From: an uncultured Lachnotalea sp.
GTDB lineage: Bacteria > Bacillota > Clostridia > Lachnospirales > Lachnospiraceae
DNA length: 39,177 bases
Direction: 5' to 3'
Assembly (NCBI GenBank): GCA_947066815.1
Contig: CAMSZT010000030.1
Location: 1-39,177 of the forward strand
Within the stretch, counting starts at the first letter, position 1. The number at the start of each line of letters is the position of its first letter. Position numbers and translations under genes: made by a program. Shown here piece by piece: positions 24,903 through 33,695 of the stretch. Below the pieces are notes generated by a model. That model saw only the letters and a list, made by a program, of their open reading frames with translations, did not search any database and was not told the origin of the DNA.

Positions 24903-26643
24903 CTGCCCTGCCTCCTTTCACCTGAGATCCATAGACCTCTCTGTAGATCTCATTCTGTTCCAGCAGCTCCTCGTGGGTGCCGAAGCCGCTCACCCGCCCC
25001 CCGTCCAGGACGATGATCTTGTCGGCGTCCTCCACCGAGGAGATCCGCTGGGCAATGATAAATTTCGTCGTCTCCGGGATCTCCTCCCGGAATGCCTTCC
25101 GGATCAGGGCGTCCGTCGCCGTATCCACGGCGCTGGTGGAATCGTCCAGGATCAGGATCTTCGGCTTTTTGAGGAGCGCCCTGGCAATGCAGAGCCTCTG
25201 CCTCTGGCCGCCGGACACATTGGCGCCGCCCTGCTCGATGTAGGTGTCGTAGCCGTCCGGAAATTCCCGGATAAAGCCGTCTGCCTGGGCAAGCCTGCAG
25301 GCCCGGACCAGTTCCTCGTCCGCCGCCTCCGGATCTCCCCACCGGAGATTTTCTTTGATGGTCCCGGAGAAAAGGACGTTTTTCTGGAGCACCATGGCCA
25401 CCTGGTTTCGAAGGGTTTCGATATCGTATTCCCGCACGTCGAGGCCGCCCACCAAAAGCCGCCCCTCCGTGACATCGTAAAGCCTGGGGATGAGCTGGAC
25501 CAGGGAGCTCTTGGAGGAGCCGGTCCCGCCGATGATTCCCACCGTCTCACCGGACTGTATCTCCAAGTCGATATCCATCAGGCAGAACTTATTTTTATCT
25601 CCCCTGTAGCTGAAGGACACGTTCTCAAAAACAACGGAGCCGTCCGCCACCTCCTTCGCCGGGACCGGCGGATTTTTTAAACTGCTCTCTTCATCGAGGA
25701 TCTCCACGATCCGCTCCGCCGAGGCCCTGGAAATGATCAGCATAACAAAAATATTGGACAGCATCATCAGGCTCATGAGGATCTGCATAGTATAAGAAAA
25801 CATGCTCATGAGCTGCCCGGTGGTCATCCCTCCCGCCGTGCCGTTCCCGCCCACGATCAGCCTCGCACCGATCCAGGACAAGAGCAGCATGCAAGTGTAG
25901 ACGGAGATCTGCATCAGGGGCATGTTGAAGGCCACCGTCCGCTCCGCCTTCTTGAAATCCCGGTAAATGCTCTCCGATACCCGGCCGAATTTCTCCTTCT
26001 CGTGATCCTCCCTCACGAAGGACTTCACCACCCGGATCCCGTGGAGGTTTTCCTGCACCACCATGTTCAGCCGGTCATAGGTCTTGAAGACCCGCTCGAA
26101 CAGAGGATGGGCCCTGCTCATGATCAGGAACAGCCCGATCCCCAGGACAGGGATCACGCAAAGATAAATCACCGCCAGCCTGGCGTTCACCAGAAACGAC
26201 ATGAACAGGGCGAAGGTCAGAAGGATCGGCGCCCGGACCGCCATGCGGATCAGCATCTGGAATGCATTCTGCACGTTGGTCACGTCCGTCGTCAGCCTGG
26301 TGACGATACTGGCTGTGGAAAACTTGTCAATATTGGAAAACGAGTATTCCTGCACCCGGTAATACATGTCATGGCGCAGATTCTTCGCAAAACCGGCAGA
26401 AGCCCTGGCCGCATGAGTTCCCGCCAAGATGCCGAAACCTAGAGAAACCAGACAGCAGACCGCCAAAAGAAGCCCGATCTGCCAGATGGCCGTCATGCTC
26501 CCCCGGTCGATGCCCTGGTCGATGAGCCTCGCCATCAGCATGGGGATCAGAACCTCCATGGCCCCCTCCCCCACGATGTATGCAGGTGCCAGAATGGAAT
26601 CCCTCTTAAATTCCCTGATACACCCCGCAAGCCGTTTGATCAT
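24892..26643 (-). CDS. ABC exporter half-transporter, degenerate-site subunit (pair 2)
   Basis: A 583-residue half transporter. The Walker A motif reads GGTGSSKSS, with Ser in place of the usual second-last Gly; the signature VSGGQ is normal; the catalytic Glu is Asp (ILILDDSTSAVD) and the switch His is Gln (FIIAQRISS). These changes mark the non-catalytic partner of a heterodimer. The start is the ATG at 26641-26643, which has GGGAGG 9 bases upstream; an ATG three codons earlier lies directly on that site. It follows marR closely. Confidence 0.92.
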   Translation of the reverse strand: MIKRLAGCIREFKRDSILAPAYIVGEGAMEVLIPMLMARLIDQGIDRGSMTAIWQIGLLLAVCCLVSLGFGILAGTHAARASAGFAKNLRHDMYYRVQEYSFSNIDKFSTASIVTRLTTDVTNVQNAFQMLIRMAVRAPILLTFALFMSFLVNARLAVIYLCVIPVLGIGLFLIMSRAHPLFERVFKTYDRLNMVVQENLHGIRVVKSFVREDHEKEKFGRVSESIYRDFKKAERTVAFNMPLMQISVYTCMLLLSWIGARLIVGGNGTAGGMTTGQLMSMFSYTMQILMSLMMLSNIFVMLIISRASAERIVEILDEESSLKNPPVPAKEVADGSVVFENVSFSYRGDKNKFCLMDIDLEIQSGETVGIIGGTGSSKSSLVQLIPRLYDVTEGRLLVGGLDVREYDIETLRNQVAMVLQKNVLFSGTIKENLRWGDPEAADEELVRACRLAQADGFIREFPDGYDTYIEQGGANVSGGQRQRLCIARALLKKPKILILDDSTSAVDTATDALIRKAFREEIPETTKFIIAQRISSVEDADKIIVLDGGRVSGFGTHEELLEQNEIYREVYGSQVKGGRADGE

Positions 26644-26662
26644 AAATGTCATCCTCCCTCCG

Positions 26663-27118
26663 TCACTGATCCATATCCCTGTCGATATTCTCCCGGATCC
26701 GGGTCAAAAAATCAGAAAGCGCCCTCAACTCCTCCTCCGAAAACCCGTGGGAAATCCGTTCCTCGATCAGCCCGATCTCCCGATGGATGGAAGCATTCAG
26801 CGCTTCTGCCTTCCCCGTGAGCCGAATCCGCTTCAGCCTGGCGTCATAGGGCACCTCTTCCCGATAAATCAGTCCGTTTTTCTCCATCAACTGCAAGATC
26901 CCCGTGGCCGAAGACCGATTGATCCCAAACCGTTTCTCGATGTCCTTCTGAAAAATCTCCACGCCCTCATGCTCCTGCAAAAACCTGAGGATCCAGGCGT
27001 GAGTGCCCGTCATTTGATCGGCATACCGCAGCGCCGCCGACCGGTCCATGTATTTCTTGATCAGCCTGGACGTCTGCTTGATCTCAAAACCGATGTGACG
27101 CGGATGAGTTTCATCCAT
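26663..27118 (-). CDS. MarR-family transcriptional regulator (pair 2)
   Basis: A 151-residue winged-helix regulator. The DNA-binding part is about residues 55-100 (IFQKDIEKRFGINRSSATGI, then LMEKNGLIYREEVPYDARLK). The ATG has GGAGG 7 bases upstream. It is first in an operon with the second exporter pair and has a strong promoter with an overlapping dyad, so it likely represses itself and the exporter until a ligand binds. It is not closely like the first MarR, so the two operons probably answer different signals. Confidence 0.9.
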   Translation of the reverse strand: MDETHPRHIGFEIKQTSRLIKKYMDRSAALRYADQMTGTHAWILRFLQEHEGVEIFQKDIEKRFGINRSSATGILQLMEKNGLIYREEVPYDARLKRIRLTGKAEALNASIHREIGLIEERISHGFSEEELRALSDFLTRIRENIDRDMDQ

Positions 27119-27189
27119 GCAGATACCTCCCTCCCAGTTTCATCCGGACAAAAAGGCTGCCGCCCCATTTAGTTCCTGTCCGAACTGTT

Positions 27190-27202
27190 TTGTTCCGAAC
27201 AA
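27190..27202. promoter_or_regulatory. Probable operator of marR 2
   Basis: TTGTTC-C-GAACAA is a perfect 13-base dyad that overlaps the start side of the -10 element of the marR promoter. A related half, CCGAAC, follows at 27179-27184. Confidence 0.55.
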
Positions 27203-27230
27203 TTTTACCACGAAACAACTGAGCTGTCAA
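27202..27230 (-). promoter_or_regulatory. Promoter of the marR-ABC exporter operon 2
   Basis: On the minus strand a perfect TTGACA (27225-27230) and TAAAAT (27202-27207), 17 bases apart. It lies just past the pabC stop codon. Confidence 0.8.
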
Positions 27231-27248
27231 TCACTTTTTACACCCCCT

Positions 27249-27977
27249 TCAAAAAACCTCCGACCACCTCCGCCTGACCCGGTCCGCGACCTCCCTCCCC
27301 TTAAAACAATGCTCCCCCAGCCGCACGGCCGGCATGACCCCCATCAGGGAATTGGTGAGAAAACACTCATCAAACAGTCCAACGTCCCCGGCTGGAATCC
27401 TCTCTTCCGCAACGTCATACCACTCCAAAAGGACCTCCCGCACGATGCCGGGAAGCAGGCCGCAGCAGAGTTTCGGCGTGAAAAGCCTTCCCTCCCGGAC
27501 AAAAAAAAGATTAGAAGCACAGCCCTCGCAGACCTCCCTCCGTCCGTTCAGAAAAACCGCCTCGTCAAAGCCACCCGCCACCGCCCGCCGCCTTTCCAGC
27601 ATGCAGTCCGCATAGTTCAGCGTTTTGAGAAACGTGAGGGGCGAATACTCGTTGCGCCTTCCCTCCGCAAAAGTCAGAGAAAAGCCCCTCCGGTAATCCA
27701 CATCTGTATAAGGGTTCTCCCTGGGAAGGAACAGCCGGTTTTTTTCCGATACGACGATCTTCAAAGCCCCCTCTGTGATCCCCTCGGATTCCAGATAGCG
27801 ACACACCTCTTCTTCCGTCACCCGCCCGGAAATCCCCAGAAACGAAAGCGCCCTGTCAAGACGTCTCAAATGCCGCCCCAGCAGCCGGGGACGGCCGCCC
27901 TTGAGGGCAACCGTCTCAAAGGCCCCCAATCCAAACAAAAAACCCTCGTCCAGCAGGATCCGCCCATTCTGTTCCAT
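27249..27977 (-). CDS. pabC: Aminodeoxychorismate lyase (class IV aminotransferase family)
   Basis: A 242-residue pyridoxal phosphate enzyme that releases pyruvate from 4-amino-4-deoxychorismate to give p-aminobenzoate for folate. The Schiff-base lysine is in TFLKTLNYADCML, and the cofactor phosphate and substrate motif is EVCEGCASNLFFV, followed by TPKLCCGLLPGIVRE. The N-terminus begins with LLDEGFLFGLGAFET, the usual start of this family. The ATG follows AAAGGAAGACG. It is last in pabA-pabB-pabC. A branched-chain or D-amino acid aminotransferase is possible from the fold alone, but the gene neighbours decide for PabC. Confidence 0.9.
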   Translation of the reverse strand: MEQNGRILLDEGFLFGLGAFETVALKGGRPRLLGRHLRRLDRALSFLGISGRVTEEEVCRYLESEGITEGALKIVVSEKNRLFLPRENPYTDVDYRRGFSLTFAEGRRNEYSPLTFLKTLNYADCMLERRRAVAGGFDEAVFLNGRREVCEGCASNLFFVREGRLFTPKLCCGLLPGIVREVLLEWYDVAEERIPAGDVGLFDECFLTNSLMGVMPAVRLGEHCFKGREVADRVRRRWSEVF

Positions 27978-28018
27978 CTTCGTCTTCCTTTCCCCCGGCC
28001 TTCTGTAATTCGTCCTTT

Positions 28019-29431
28019 TTATGGCTCCCGGATCGCTTCCAGCAGCGCCTTCGCCTTCTGGAGCGTCTCCTCGTATTCAAATTCCCGTTCCGACTCACAG
28101 GTGATCCCCCCGCCCACGCCCAGCGAATAGACGCCGTCCCGGTGCAGGGCGGTCCGGATAACAATGTTAAGATCACAGTCCCCGTCCAGGGTCAGGTAGC
28201 CCATGGAGCCGGTGTAAAGCCCCCGCCGCCCCTGCTCCAGCTCGTCGATGAGCTCCATGGCCCGAAGCTTCGGCGCCCCGGTGATGGAGCCTCCCGGAAA
28301 AGCCGCTTCGATCAGGTCCATGACCGTCCTTCCCGGCTCCAACTTCCCCTCCACCTCCGCCTCCAGATGGAACACAGTCGCATAAGTCTCCACCTCGAAC
28401 AGTTTCGTCACCCGGACACTCCCCGGCACACACACCCGGTTCAGGTCATTCCGCTCCAGGTCCACGATCATGAGGAGCTCGCTCTGATCCTTCCCAGACC
28501 CAAGAAGCTCCCGTTTAAGTCTCTCATCCTCCGCTTCCGTCTCCCCCCGCCTCCTGGTCCCCTTGATGGGACGGGTCACCACATGGCCCCCTTTCATCCG
28601 AAGGAAACGCTCCGGCGACGCCGAGATCACCTGAAAATCCCCGTACTGGAAATAGCCCCCAAAGGGGGAGGGATTGTCCCGGCGAAGAGCCCGAAACACT
28701 TCATAGGGCGGTTTCTCACTATAGACCGCAAGCTGCTGCGTCATGTTCATGATATAAATGTCCCCCTCGACGATGTGGGAAACCACCTCGTCCACCGCCC
28801 CCAGATACGCTTCTTTCCCAAAATTCGCTTCCACCCGAAATCCGTCCGCCGCCCCGGTCCTCTCAGGGACTTCACGACCCGGCCCTTCGGACGGACCCGT
28901 CCCGGAAACCAGGCCCTCCTGGATTTCCTCAATTTCCTCGATTTCCCCGATCTGAGAAAGAAGCTCCTCCATCCTGATTCCGCTCTCCCCCGTCTTCCCG
29001 TTGACGATCAGATGCAGCATCCCGGTCCCGTGGTCCTCCACGAGAAACACGTCATAGAAGCACAGCACGCACTCCGGAATGGGGAGGTCCTCCTCATGGC
29101 GGCTCCCCACCCCCTCCTTCCTGCGCCCGTAATCATAAGAAAAATAGCCGATGGCACCGGAGACGATGGGAAGAGACGTGGGATTCGCCTCCCTGTGGCT
29201 TTTCAGATATTCCCTCACATAAGACTCAAAGCTCTGTCCGCACTCCCGGCCGTTCACCGTGAAGCGCTCCCCCTTCACCAGCGTCAGGTAAGGATACAGC
29301 CCCACGATGGAAAAACGGCCTAAGCGGTTTTGCAAAGAAGAATCCAGAAACACCGCCATGTCCTCCTCTGCATACCGGTCAAAAATCCGGAAAAGCGGCG
29401 GATGGGTTTCAAGCGTCCTGATGATTCTCAT
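28019..29431 (-). CDS. pabB: Aminodeoxychorismate synthase, component I
   Basis: A 470-residue chorismate-binding enzyme that, with ammonia from PabA, makes 4-amino-4-deoxychorismate. The N-terminal domain (about 1-150) is followed by an acidic, low-complexity linker (near 165-200, EIEEIEEIQEG) and the chorismate-binding domain, with TRPIKGTRRRG, AAFPGGSITGAPKLRAMELI and YSLGVGGGITCESERE. The PIKGT lysine is the PabB-type catalytic residue. The start overlaps the pabA stop by 23 bases. TrpE is the main alternative, but the PIKGT motif and the pabC gene next to it favour p-aminobenzoate synthesis. Confidence 0.92.
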   Translation of the reverse strand: MRIIRTLETHPPLFRIFDRYAEEDMAVFLDSSLQNRLGRFSIVGLYPYLTLVKGERFTVNGRECGQSFESYVREYLKSHREANPTSLPIVSGAIGYFSYDYGRRKEGVGSRHEEDLPIPECVLCFYDVFLVEDHGTGMLHLIVNGKTGESGIRMEELLSQIGEIEEIEEIQEGLVSGTGPSEGPGREVPERTGAADGFRVEANFGKEAYLGAVDEVVSHIVEGDIYIMNMTQQLAVYSEKPPYEVFRALRRDNPSPFGGYFQYGDFQVISASPERFLRMKGGHVVTRPIKGTRRRGETEAEDERLKRELLGSGKDQSELLMIVDLERNDLNRVCVPGSVRVTKLFEVETYATVFHLEAEVEGKLEPGRTVMDLIEAAFPGGSITGAPKLRAMELIDELEQGRRGLYTGSMGYLTLDGDCDLNIVIRTALHRDGVYSLGVGGGITCESEREFEYEETLQKAKALLEAIREP

Positions 29432-30017
29432 GGTCCCGCCTCCATTTCCTGCAAATTTTACTGAAATTATCCAAAAGCCCCAGGCCGCATTCCGTCAGCA
29501 CCGCCTCCGGATGGAACTGCACGCCGTACACCGGATGCCGCCTGTGGGAAATCCCCATGATCACGCCGTCAGACACAGACACCGCATCCACCGAAAGCTC
29601 CGGCGGGAAGTCCGTCCCACTGACCATGAGCGAATGATACCTCGTGGCGGAAAACTCCTGCGCAAGGCCCGCAAAAAGCCCCCTTCCCCCGTGACGGATA
29701 TCCGTCAGTTTCCCGTGCATGGGGCGTTCCCCCTTTTCCACACGGGCGCCAAAAAAATGGCCGATGGCCTGATGGCCCAGACACACGCCCAAAATCGGAA
29801 TCTTCCCTTTCCATCGTTCCAGAATCTGCAGAGACATTTCTGCGTCCGACGGCTTACCCGGCCCCGGAGAAAGGACGATTCCCTCCGGCCCAAGCGCCTC
29901 AATCTCAGAAAGCGTGATCTCATTCTCACGCCTCACCAGAATATCCTGTCCCAGCTCCCGAAAATAAGCCGACAGGTTGTAGACAAATGAATCATAATTA
30001 TCCAGCATAAAATACAT
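29409..30017 (-). CDS. pabA: Aminodeoxychorismate synthase, glutamine amidotransferase component
   Basis: A 202-residue class I glutamine amidotransferase. It shows LDNYDSFVYNL at the start, SPGPGKP, the nucleophile Cys in ILGVCLGHQAIG and the catalytic His in GVQFHPEAVLTE. It supplies ammonia to PabB. The start is the ATG at 30015-30017, preceded by GAGGGGAGAG; the open frame continues upstream without a better site. It is the first gene of the operon and has a good promoter about 150 bases upstream. It could also serve anthranilate synthase, as TrpG/PabA enzymes sometimes do. Confidence 0.93.
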   Translation of the reverse strand: MYFMLDNYDSFVYNLSAYFRELGQDILVRRENEITLSEIEALGPEGIVLSPGPGKPSDAEMSLQILERWKGKIPILGVCLGHQAIGHFFGARVEKGERPMHGKLTDIRHGGRGLFAGLAQEFSATRYHSLMVSGTDFPPELSVDAVSVSDGVIMGISHRRHPVYGVQFHPEAVLTECGLGLLDNFSKICRKWRRDHENHQDA

Positions 30018-30159
30018 GCTCTCTCCCCTCGCTTTCCAAATGTTCCGGCATAGTCGTTCTTGACACCGAAGCATCCCCGAAAGCGAAGCCTTGCACGGGG
30101 AGGGTCTGTCTCCGGGCCGCCATGGGCCCGGTCCGTATCCTTGCCTGTTTCATTTTCAC

Positions 30160-30188
30160 AGTATACCGCAAAATCCGCAAAAATGCAA
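30160..30188 (-). promoter_or_regulatory. Promoter of the pab operon
   Basis: On the minus strand TTGCAT (30183-30188) and TATACT (30160-30165) are 17 bases apart. The leader of about 135 bases is GC-rich with possible hairpins (GGGCCCATGGCGGCCC), but I do not recognise a riboswitch in it. Confidence 0.65.
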
Positions 30189-30219
30189 GAAGGCCGCCGT
30201 GCCGAGCGCCGTCAATGGA

Positions 30220-30729
30220 TCAGGAAGCCATCCACACACTCGCCACGATTCCGGCAAAAGTGGCAAGAAGCGCCCCGGCCAGAGTATATCTGGTCCTTTT
30301 GATCTTCACGCTCATGAAATAGACACTCATGGTATAAAAGACAGTCTCCGTACAGCTTAGGATGATGGACACCATCCGCCCCGAAAGAGAGTCTGGACCG
30401 AATTCTTTGAAAATGTCCAGGGCCAGGCCAGTGGCCGCCGAGGAAGAAAACAGCTTTACCATAATGACGGGAAGCACCTGGGCCGGAAGAAGGACGGCCG
30501 GGATCAACTTCGACAGCCAGAAGGCCAGAAGGTCCAGGAAGCCGGAAGCCCTGAGGATCCCCGTCCCGATCATCAATCCCACCAGCGTCGGAAGGATCCC
30601 GCCCACGGTTTTCATTCCCTCCTTGGCCCCCCGGATGAAATCTTCAAAAATCGGGCGCTTTTCCAGCAGCCCGTACACGGCCACCAGACATACCAGAGCC
30701 GGAATCATCAGATTGGAAATATAAACCAT
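30220..30729 (-). CDS. spmB: Spore maturation protein B-like (nucleoside-recognition domain) membrane protein
   Basis: A 169-residue membrane protein of the SpmB/Gate family, with about four or five helices and the family stretch FIRGAKEGMKTVGGILPTLV, then KLFSSSAATGLALDIFKEFG and SCTETVFYTMSVYF. In Bacillus and Clostridium, SpmA and SpmB help dehydrate the spore core. Here no spmA gene lies next to it, which is unusual. The ATG (30727-30729) follows GGGAG, and the terminator of the gene before it ends exactly at the start codon. Membrane location is clear; the spore role is by family. Confidence 0.88.
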   Translation of the reverse strand: MVYISNLMIPALVCLVAVYGLLEKRPIFEDFIRGAKEGMKTVGGILPTLVGLMIGTGILRASGFLDLLAFWLSKLIPAVLLPAQVLPVIMVKLFSSSAATGLALDIFKEFGPDSLSGRMVSIILSCTETVFYTMSVYFMSVKIKRTRYTLAGALLATFAGIVASVWMAS

Positions 30730-30767
30730 AAAAAAACTCCCGCATACTGTTTATACATCGTATGCGG
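30730..30767 (-). terminator. Terminator of the chemoreceptor gene, overlapping the spmB ribosome binding site
   Basis: CCGCATAC and GTATGCGG (30740-30747, 30760-30767) form an 8-base stem; on the minus strand GAGTTTTTTT follows, directly before the spmB ATG. The GGGAG of spmB is partly in the stem. Confidence 0.75.
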
Positions 30768-30800
30768 AAGCCACGGTTTTTCATGCATGATTCCCTCCGG

Positions 30801-32387
30801 CTACAGATTTGCAAACACGTCCATCTGCTTTCTCAGCTCCCCGACGATCTCCTGATTCGTATCCATGCGGGCGGCGATGCCGGCCATGTCCTCGGCCAGA
30901 ACCCTGGTACTGCTTGCCGCACCGGTAACGTCAGGCAGCGCGCCTTCGATGGCCCCCGAGATGCCGGAGATCGAACCGGCAATTTCATCCATGGCGCCTT
31001 GCAGTCTGTCCGTCCGGCTGTTGAACGCCTCCATGGAACGTTCCACGTAAACCGCGTCTTCCCGGTACTGTCTGCCGGACCTGACCGAAGCCTCAAACTG
31101 CGTCAGAATGTTCTTACCCAGGTAATCCACCAGCTCCCTGGCACTTTCAGAAAGATAGTCCACCGCACCAGTAACGACACCGCCAACCTCCTGGATGTGT
31201 CCGGCAGTGGTGGCGCAGGAATCTGCCAGGCGGCGGATCTCCTGGGCCACCACCGCAAAACCCTCCCCCGCCTTTCCGGCCCTAGCCGCCTCGATCGAAG
31301 CGTTGACGGCGATCAAGTCCGTGGTCGATGAAATAGAGAGGATATCCTCCGTCAGCACATGGATCTGATCGACACTCCGGCTCTTTACAATGGCCTCCTG
31401 AAGCACGGACATGATCTCCTCCGTCTTGGCGCGGATCGCCTCCATGTTCTGCTTCGCCGCCCGCTCCATCTCCTCCGCCCGGCTCCGCATGTCCGCGGAA
31501 TAGACCGTGATTGCGGCGCATTCCTCCGCCATGCTCTTCGTGTCTCCCTGTGTGCCGGAGGCATTGGCATTGATGGAAGCGGCATTTCCGGCAATCTCTT
31601 CAAAAGCGGCCGACAATTCATCCGTCAGTCCGGAAAGCTTTCGGACACTGTCATGGGACGTCTTGGTCCTTTCCCGCACTTCGGCCACCACGCCGCTGAT
31701 CCGCTCCGAACTGCCCTGAAGCGTCCCCATGGCGTCCCGGATCGGGGCGATGACCGATTTCCGGATAATGCGGAAAGCCGCCAGTACCAGAAGGACCCCC
31801 ACCGCCAGAGTGACCGCACTGGTGACCAGAGAGACCACGTACACCAGGAAAAGCTGGCCCCGCGCCCGCTCCGCCTGTGCGCTGACCGAAGCGTAAAGAG
31901 CGTCAATGCTTTCCTCGGCGGCATTGCTGTATGCGGCCACGTCCCCGTTGGCCACGGCATAAGCCTCCTGGGTTTTGCTGTCCGCACTGGCGCAGACCAG
32001 TTCTACCAGAGAATGCTTGAAGGAGTCATAGGACATAAGAAGCGTGTCATAGACTTCCCGGTCCCCCTTGGCAACATAAGCCTCGTACTCTGCCAGCTTT
32101 TCATCCAGCGCCGCTTCCTCCTCCTTGATCTCTCCCACCACCCGGATCATCGTGGCATGGTCTGCCGCCACGATATGGGAAAGCGCCAGACGGTGGATAT
32201 TCAGCATCGAATGCCGGACACTTTCCAGCTTCGTCTCACTGACCATGTACTCGTCAACAATGACGCCGGCATTGCCGTTTACATTATTGATCCCAAACGC
32301 CGCCAGGACATTGGACAACAGCGTGATCACCCCCAGCAAAAGAATCGGCAGAAGCAGCCGTTTCTACAGCGTCAGTTTGCTTTTCAT
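30801..32387 (-). pseudogene. Methyl-accepting chemotaxis protein gene with an in-frame amber codon at codon 8
   Basis: A chemoreceptor of about 528 codons. GGGAGGAAATATGGT precedes the ATG at 32385-32387; translation reads MKSKLTL and meets TAG at 32364-32366, then continues in frame with KRLLLPILLLGVITLLSN, the first membrane helix. The rest is intact: an outside four-helix-type region, a second membrane helix (LVYVVSLVTSAVTLAVGVLL), and a signalling domain with the hairpin-tip region SSTTDLIAVNASIEAARAGK followed by EGFAVVAQEIRRLA. One base change (probably CAG to TAG) or a sequence error explains it. Without readthrough the product lacks its signal anchor. It follows a solute-binding lipoprotein gene by 68 bases. 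Confidence 0.75.
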
Positions 32388-32455
32388 ACCATATTTCCTC
32401 CCAAAACGATCTTAATCCACTACCCAGATACTCTTTATCAAAAAACCTGCCTCTT

Positions 32456-33691
32456 CTACCTGGCAGTCACTTCTTCCACCAATCGGTCCAACTGCTCCTG
32501 AAGAGATGCGCCGGAGGGATTTCCCTGCGCCATGCCGTTCGCAAAGGCAGTCACGGGATCCCAGAACTTTCCGCCCACCCGCTGAAGCTGGGAAAATTCT
32601 GACTGCTCCAAAAGCGCCGCAATTGCAGGCGACTCCTGCACCTCGGCCGAGCCGGCCGCCCGGACATTGGACGGGCCCTGTCCCCGCTTCTCAAAGCGAA
32701 GCGTCTGACCGTCCTCGCTGGTGATCCACTCCGCAAGCCTCGCTGACCACTCCGGATGCTGCGAATAGGCATTCACGCCGATCAGCTTGCAGCCGGAAAA
32801 AGAAGCCATCTGGATCTGCTCCCCCCCGCAGGTATAGGCCGGAAGTTTGGCGGCCCCCGTCTGGCTTCCCCAGGCCTCTTCGATCGCCACCTCGTTCCAG
32901 ACACCGCTGACTCCGGCAATCACGGAGCCGTCCTTCACGCCGGCCAGAAATTCCTCGTCCGTACAGCTTCGAAAGCCGGGGCTGGCGGCGATGTCCAGCA
33001 TGGCCTGAGCCACGTCCACCCCCTGGATCGGCCCGTCGGTGCCGTTCCAGGTACAAAAATTGGTCAGGCCGTCCTCATTGAGCCCCACCTCCAGACCCGT
33101 ATTGCCAAAAAAGGAATAGACATACCAGGCAGAAGACCAATCCATGGTCACAAGCTTCCCACCCTTCGCCGCAATCTCCACCATCCGGTTCAGGCTCCGT
33201 ATGTCCTCCTCAGAAAAAAACTCCTTGTTATAATAAAGAAAATAACCGTTATCCGCCGTCAGCGGATAGGCATAAAGTGTACCGTCCACAGAAGCCGCAT
33301 CCACGGAGGCGGGAAGATTTTCCGCCCGAACCTCCTCCGCATGCTCAATGGGATCCAGTGCGCCCGCGGCGGCCAGGGCCGCCACCTGGTCATCTGCAAA
33401 AGCAAACACATCCGCGCCGTTCTCGAGGTCTCCCAAAAGAACATCCTTGCAATTGGACTCGCTCTGCGCCTGATAGGAGATCTGAAAATCCGCCTGGTCC
33501 TTGTAATACGATTCAAAAGAAGCAAACAGTTCCCGGAGAAGCTCCTCGTCATCCTCCCCGCCCCAGACCGTCAGTTCGATCACCTGGTCAGTGACCGCTT
33601 CCGTTTCCGCCATCGTCTCCTGTTTTCCGCAGGCATTCAGGCAGAGCAGACTCCCCACCGCCCAAAAAAGGCAGATCCATCTTCTTTTCAT
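32456..33691 (-). CDS. Extracellular solute-binding lipoprotein (family 1 type)
   Basis: A 411-residue lipoprotein: signal peptide with lipobox LNAC (lipid-carrying C21), then a two-lobed binding fold of the sugar-binding type: VIELTVWGGEDDEELLRELF near the start, GADVFAFADDQVAALAAAGA and YAYPLTADNGYFLYYNKEF in the middle, and GVNAYSQHPEWSARLAEWIT near the end. Such proteins usually feed an ABC importer, but no permease or ATPase gene is near. Instead it lies between tetR (4 bases upstream) and a chemoreceptor gene, so it may present a ligand to the chemoreceptor. Ligand unknown, possibly a sugar or oligosaccharide. Confidence 0.88.
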   Translation of the reverse strand: MKRRWICLFWAVGSLLCLNACGKQETMAETEAVTDQVIELTVWGGEDDEELLRELFASFESYYKDQADFQISYQAQSESNCKDVLLGDLENGADVFAFADDQVAALAAAGALDPIEHAEEVRAENLPASVDAASVDGTLYAYPLTADNGYFLYYNKEFFSEEDIRSLNRMVEIAAKGGKLVTMDWSSAWYVYSFFGNTGLEVGLNEDGLTNFCTWNGTDGPIQGVDVAQAMLDIAASPGFRSCTDEEFLAGVKDGSVIAGVSGVWNEVAIEEAWGSQTGAAKLPAYTCGGEQIQMASFSGCKLIGVNAYSQHPEWSARLAEWITSEDGQTLRFEKRGQGPSNVRAAGSAEVQESPAIAALLEQSEFSQLQRVGGKFWDPVTAFANGMAQGNPSGASLQEQLDRLVEEVTAR

Positions 33692-33695
33692 AACC

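Noticed and set aside
28142-29323. A 393-codon plus-strand open frame opposite pabB
   Set aside because: Antisense shadow; the minus strand has clear chorismate-enzyme motifs.
28019-30017. trpE-trpG (anthranilate synthase) instead of pabB-pabA
   Set aside because: The PIKGT motif and the following class IV aminotransferase-family gene fit p-aminobenzoate synthesis better, and no trp genes are near.
32337-32339. TTG at this position as the true start of the chemoreceptor
   Set aside because: It has no ribosome binding site, would begin inside the first membrane helix, and a strong site with ATG lies 48 bases upstream in the same frame.
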